Shown one piece after another: positions 4,934 through 5,890 of a stretch of 5,890 bases of DNA. Origin of the DNA: GCA-2731375 sp964590195. Its GTDB lineage: Bacteria; Pseudomonadota; Alphaproteobacteria; GCA-2731375. Each line of letters begins with the position of its first letter. Within the stretch, counting starts at the first letter, position 1. A model generated the notes under the pieces. The model did no database searches and had not been told where the DNA came from. It saw nothing but the letters and a program-made list of their open reading frames with translations. The position numbers and the translations under genes were made by a program. The stretch is taken from assembly GCA_964590195.1 (NCBI GenBank), contig CAZPWJ010000165.1, forward strand, positions 1-5,890. The letters run 5' to 3'.

Positions 4934-5783
4934 TTTGGCCGCGTTGGAACGCGAGGCACATACGGTTTATCAACCGCTGCAACTGGACCGCCGATCGCGC
5001 GATCTGCGCCGTCTGGTCGTGCGTGGTCTGGTTGGCGGCGGCCGTGGGCATCTGGGTTCCGCGCTTTCCGCCATTGAACTGGTACGTGTCCTCTATGATG
5101 ACGTCATGGCCCACGATCCCAGCCGCCCGGATTGGGATGAACGCGACCGGTTTCTGCTTTCCAAGGGCCATGGCTGCCTGGCGCAGTACGCCATTCTGGC
5201 CGATCATGGCTATTTCCCGATGGCGGAACTGGATCGCTTCTGCCGCTTTGAAGGTATCCTCGGCGGCCATCCCGACGCGGGCAAAGTGCCGGGCGTGGAG
5301 GCTTCCACCGGCGCCCTGGGCCACGGCCCTTCGATTGCCGTCGGCATGGCGGCGGCGGCGAAACTGAAGGGCGCGGCGCACCGGGTCTTTTGCGTCACCG
5401 GCGATGGCGAGATCAATGAAGGCTCCGTCTGGGAGGCGGCAATGACCGCCGGCAAGCATCAGTTGGACAATCTGACCATCATTGTTGATTACAACAAACT
5501 ACAATCCTACGAGCGCACGGAAGTCGTTCAGGATCTGGAGCCCTTGACCTCGAAATGGGAAAGCTTCGGTTTCGCCGTGCGGAATGTGGACGGCCATGAT
5601 GTCGATGCCTTGTGCCGTACTTTTGAAACCTTGCCGTTTGCCACCGGCCGGCCCAATGCGGTGATCGCCCATACCATCAAGGGCCGAGGCGTGGCCCATG
5701 CCGAGGGCGACCCCACGTGGCACCACAAATCAAAAATGAGCGATGAAGAAATCGCCGGCGTCCTAAGCGCGATAGAGGGCTGA
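4926..5783 (+). CDS. transketolase, N-terminal (TPP pyrophosphate-binding) subunit
   Basis: This 285-residue protein is a standalone N-terminal half of a split transketolase. Motifs include GHLGSALS (41-48, H42), LLSKGHGCLAQYA (77-89, H82), GGHPD (113-117), the STGALGHGPSIAVGMA stretch (128-143), and the TPP/magnesium motif starting GDGEINEG (159-166) and ending in DYN (N190). KGRG (252-255) near the C-terminus is also typical. The complex moves a two-carbon ketol unit between sugar phosphates, or performs a related TPP reaction, and needs the C-terminal subunit, which starts 2 bases downstream. An in-frame TTG at 4920 would add two residues, but the ATG at 4926 has better Shine-Dalgarno spacing. 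The ATG overlaps the phosphotransferase end by 8 bases. The linked kinase and HAD genes suggest a dedicated pathway copy rather than the housekeeping pentose phosphate enzyme; that is inference. Confidence 0.92.
   Translation: MIDLAALEREAHTVYQPLQLDRRSRDLRRLVVRGLVGGGRGHLGSALSAIELVRVLYDDVMAHDPSRPDWDERDRFLLSKGHGCLAQYAILADHGYFPMAELDRFCRFEGILGGHPDAGKVPGVEASTGALGHGPSIAVGMAAAAKLKGAAHRVFCVTGDGEINEGSVWEAAMTAGKHQLDNLTIIVDYNKLQSYERTEVVQDLEPLTSKWESFGFAVRNVDGHDVDALCRTFETLPFATGRPNAVIAHTIKGRGVAHAEGDPTWHHKSKMSDEEIAGVLSAIEG
5774..5779 (+). promoter_or_regulatory. Shine-Dalgarno AGAGGG for the transketolase C-terminal subunit
   Basis: AGAGGG, inside the last codons of the N-terminal subunit gene, ends 6 bases before the ATG at 5786. 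It is the strongest ribosome site in the operon. Confidence 0.6.
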
Positions 5784-5785
5784 TC

Positions 5786-5890
5786 ATGCGTAAAACTTGT
5801 CTCGATTACGTCTACGAACTTGCCAAGCAGGATGAGCGGGTGGTCTTTATCGGCTCCGACCTAGGCGCCGGCACCCTGGATCAGTTCCGC
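5786..5890 (+). CDS. transketolase, C-terminal subunit (partial, cut by window end)
   Basis: Only the first 35 residues are visible, starting MRKTCLDYVYELAKQDERVV and continuing with FIGSDLGAGTL. This matches the beginning of the transketolase pyrimidine-binding domain in split enzymes: a helix, then a strand ending in GSDLG. The catalytic glutamate and the rest of the domain lie beyond the window; such subunits are usually about 300 residues. The gene starts 2 bases after the N-terminal subunit's stop, so the two are almost certainly co-translated to make a heteromeric enzyme with its active site at the subunit interface. Confidence 0.85.
   Translation, partial: MRKTCLDYVYELAKQDERVVFIGSDLGAGTLDQFR

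Noticed and set aside
4578..5459. Long antisense open frame of 293 codons
   Set aside because: It is opposite the phosphotransferase and transketolase genes, both of which have clear family motifs. Long antisense frames are common in GC-rich DNA.

Overview
The window looks like chromosomal DNA from a fairly GC-rich Gram-negative bacterium. I infer an alphaproteobacterium, perhaps of the Rhodospirillales type. The inference rests on the GC-rich codon use of most genes and on the kinase, whose H-box region (SEFLATMSHELRTPLNAIIGFSQ) is of the PleC/DivJ-like kind common in that class. The genus cannot be fixed from this sequence.

Left half (1-3086): a divergent pair. On the minus strand, 995 down to the window edge encodes the first 331 residues of a CqsA/LqsA-type alpha-oxoamine synthase, the PLP enzyme that makes alpha-hydroxyketone autoinducers (CAI-1 in Vibrio, LAI-1 in Legionella). 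On the plus strand, 1359-3086 encodes a sensor histidine kinase with about six N-terminal membrane segments, a complete DHp/ATPase core and an unrecognised C-terminal extension of about 130 residues. They are separated by a 363-base AT-rich gap (about 34% GC over 1021-1320) that contains several short inverted repeats, a possible promoter and a possible 20-codon ORF. The arrangement suggests a self-contained alpha-hydroxyketone quorum-sensing signal/receptor module outside Vibrio and Legionella. The kinase is paired with the synthase by position and architecture only, not by proven ligand specificity. No LuxU, LuxO or LqsR-like partner is in the window.

Right half (3256 to the end): a tightly packed plus-strand operon. 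It encodes a HAD-family phosphatase-like protein, an APH/choline-kinase-like phosphotransferase that probably starts at a TTG, the N-terminal (TPP-binding) half of a split transketolase, and the start of the C-terminal half, cut by the window edge. Genes overlap by 8-17 bases or are separated by 2 bases, so co-transcription and translational coupling are likely. A small-molecule kinase, a HAD phosphatase and a two-subunit transketolase together suggest carbohydrate or surface-glycan precursor metabolism. The substrate cannot be read from the sequence.

A 169-base gap (3087-3255) with no convincing terminator separates the kinase from this operon. I saw no tRNA, rRNA, CRISPR array, insertion sequence or integrase.
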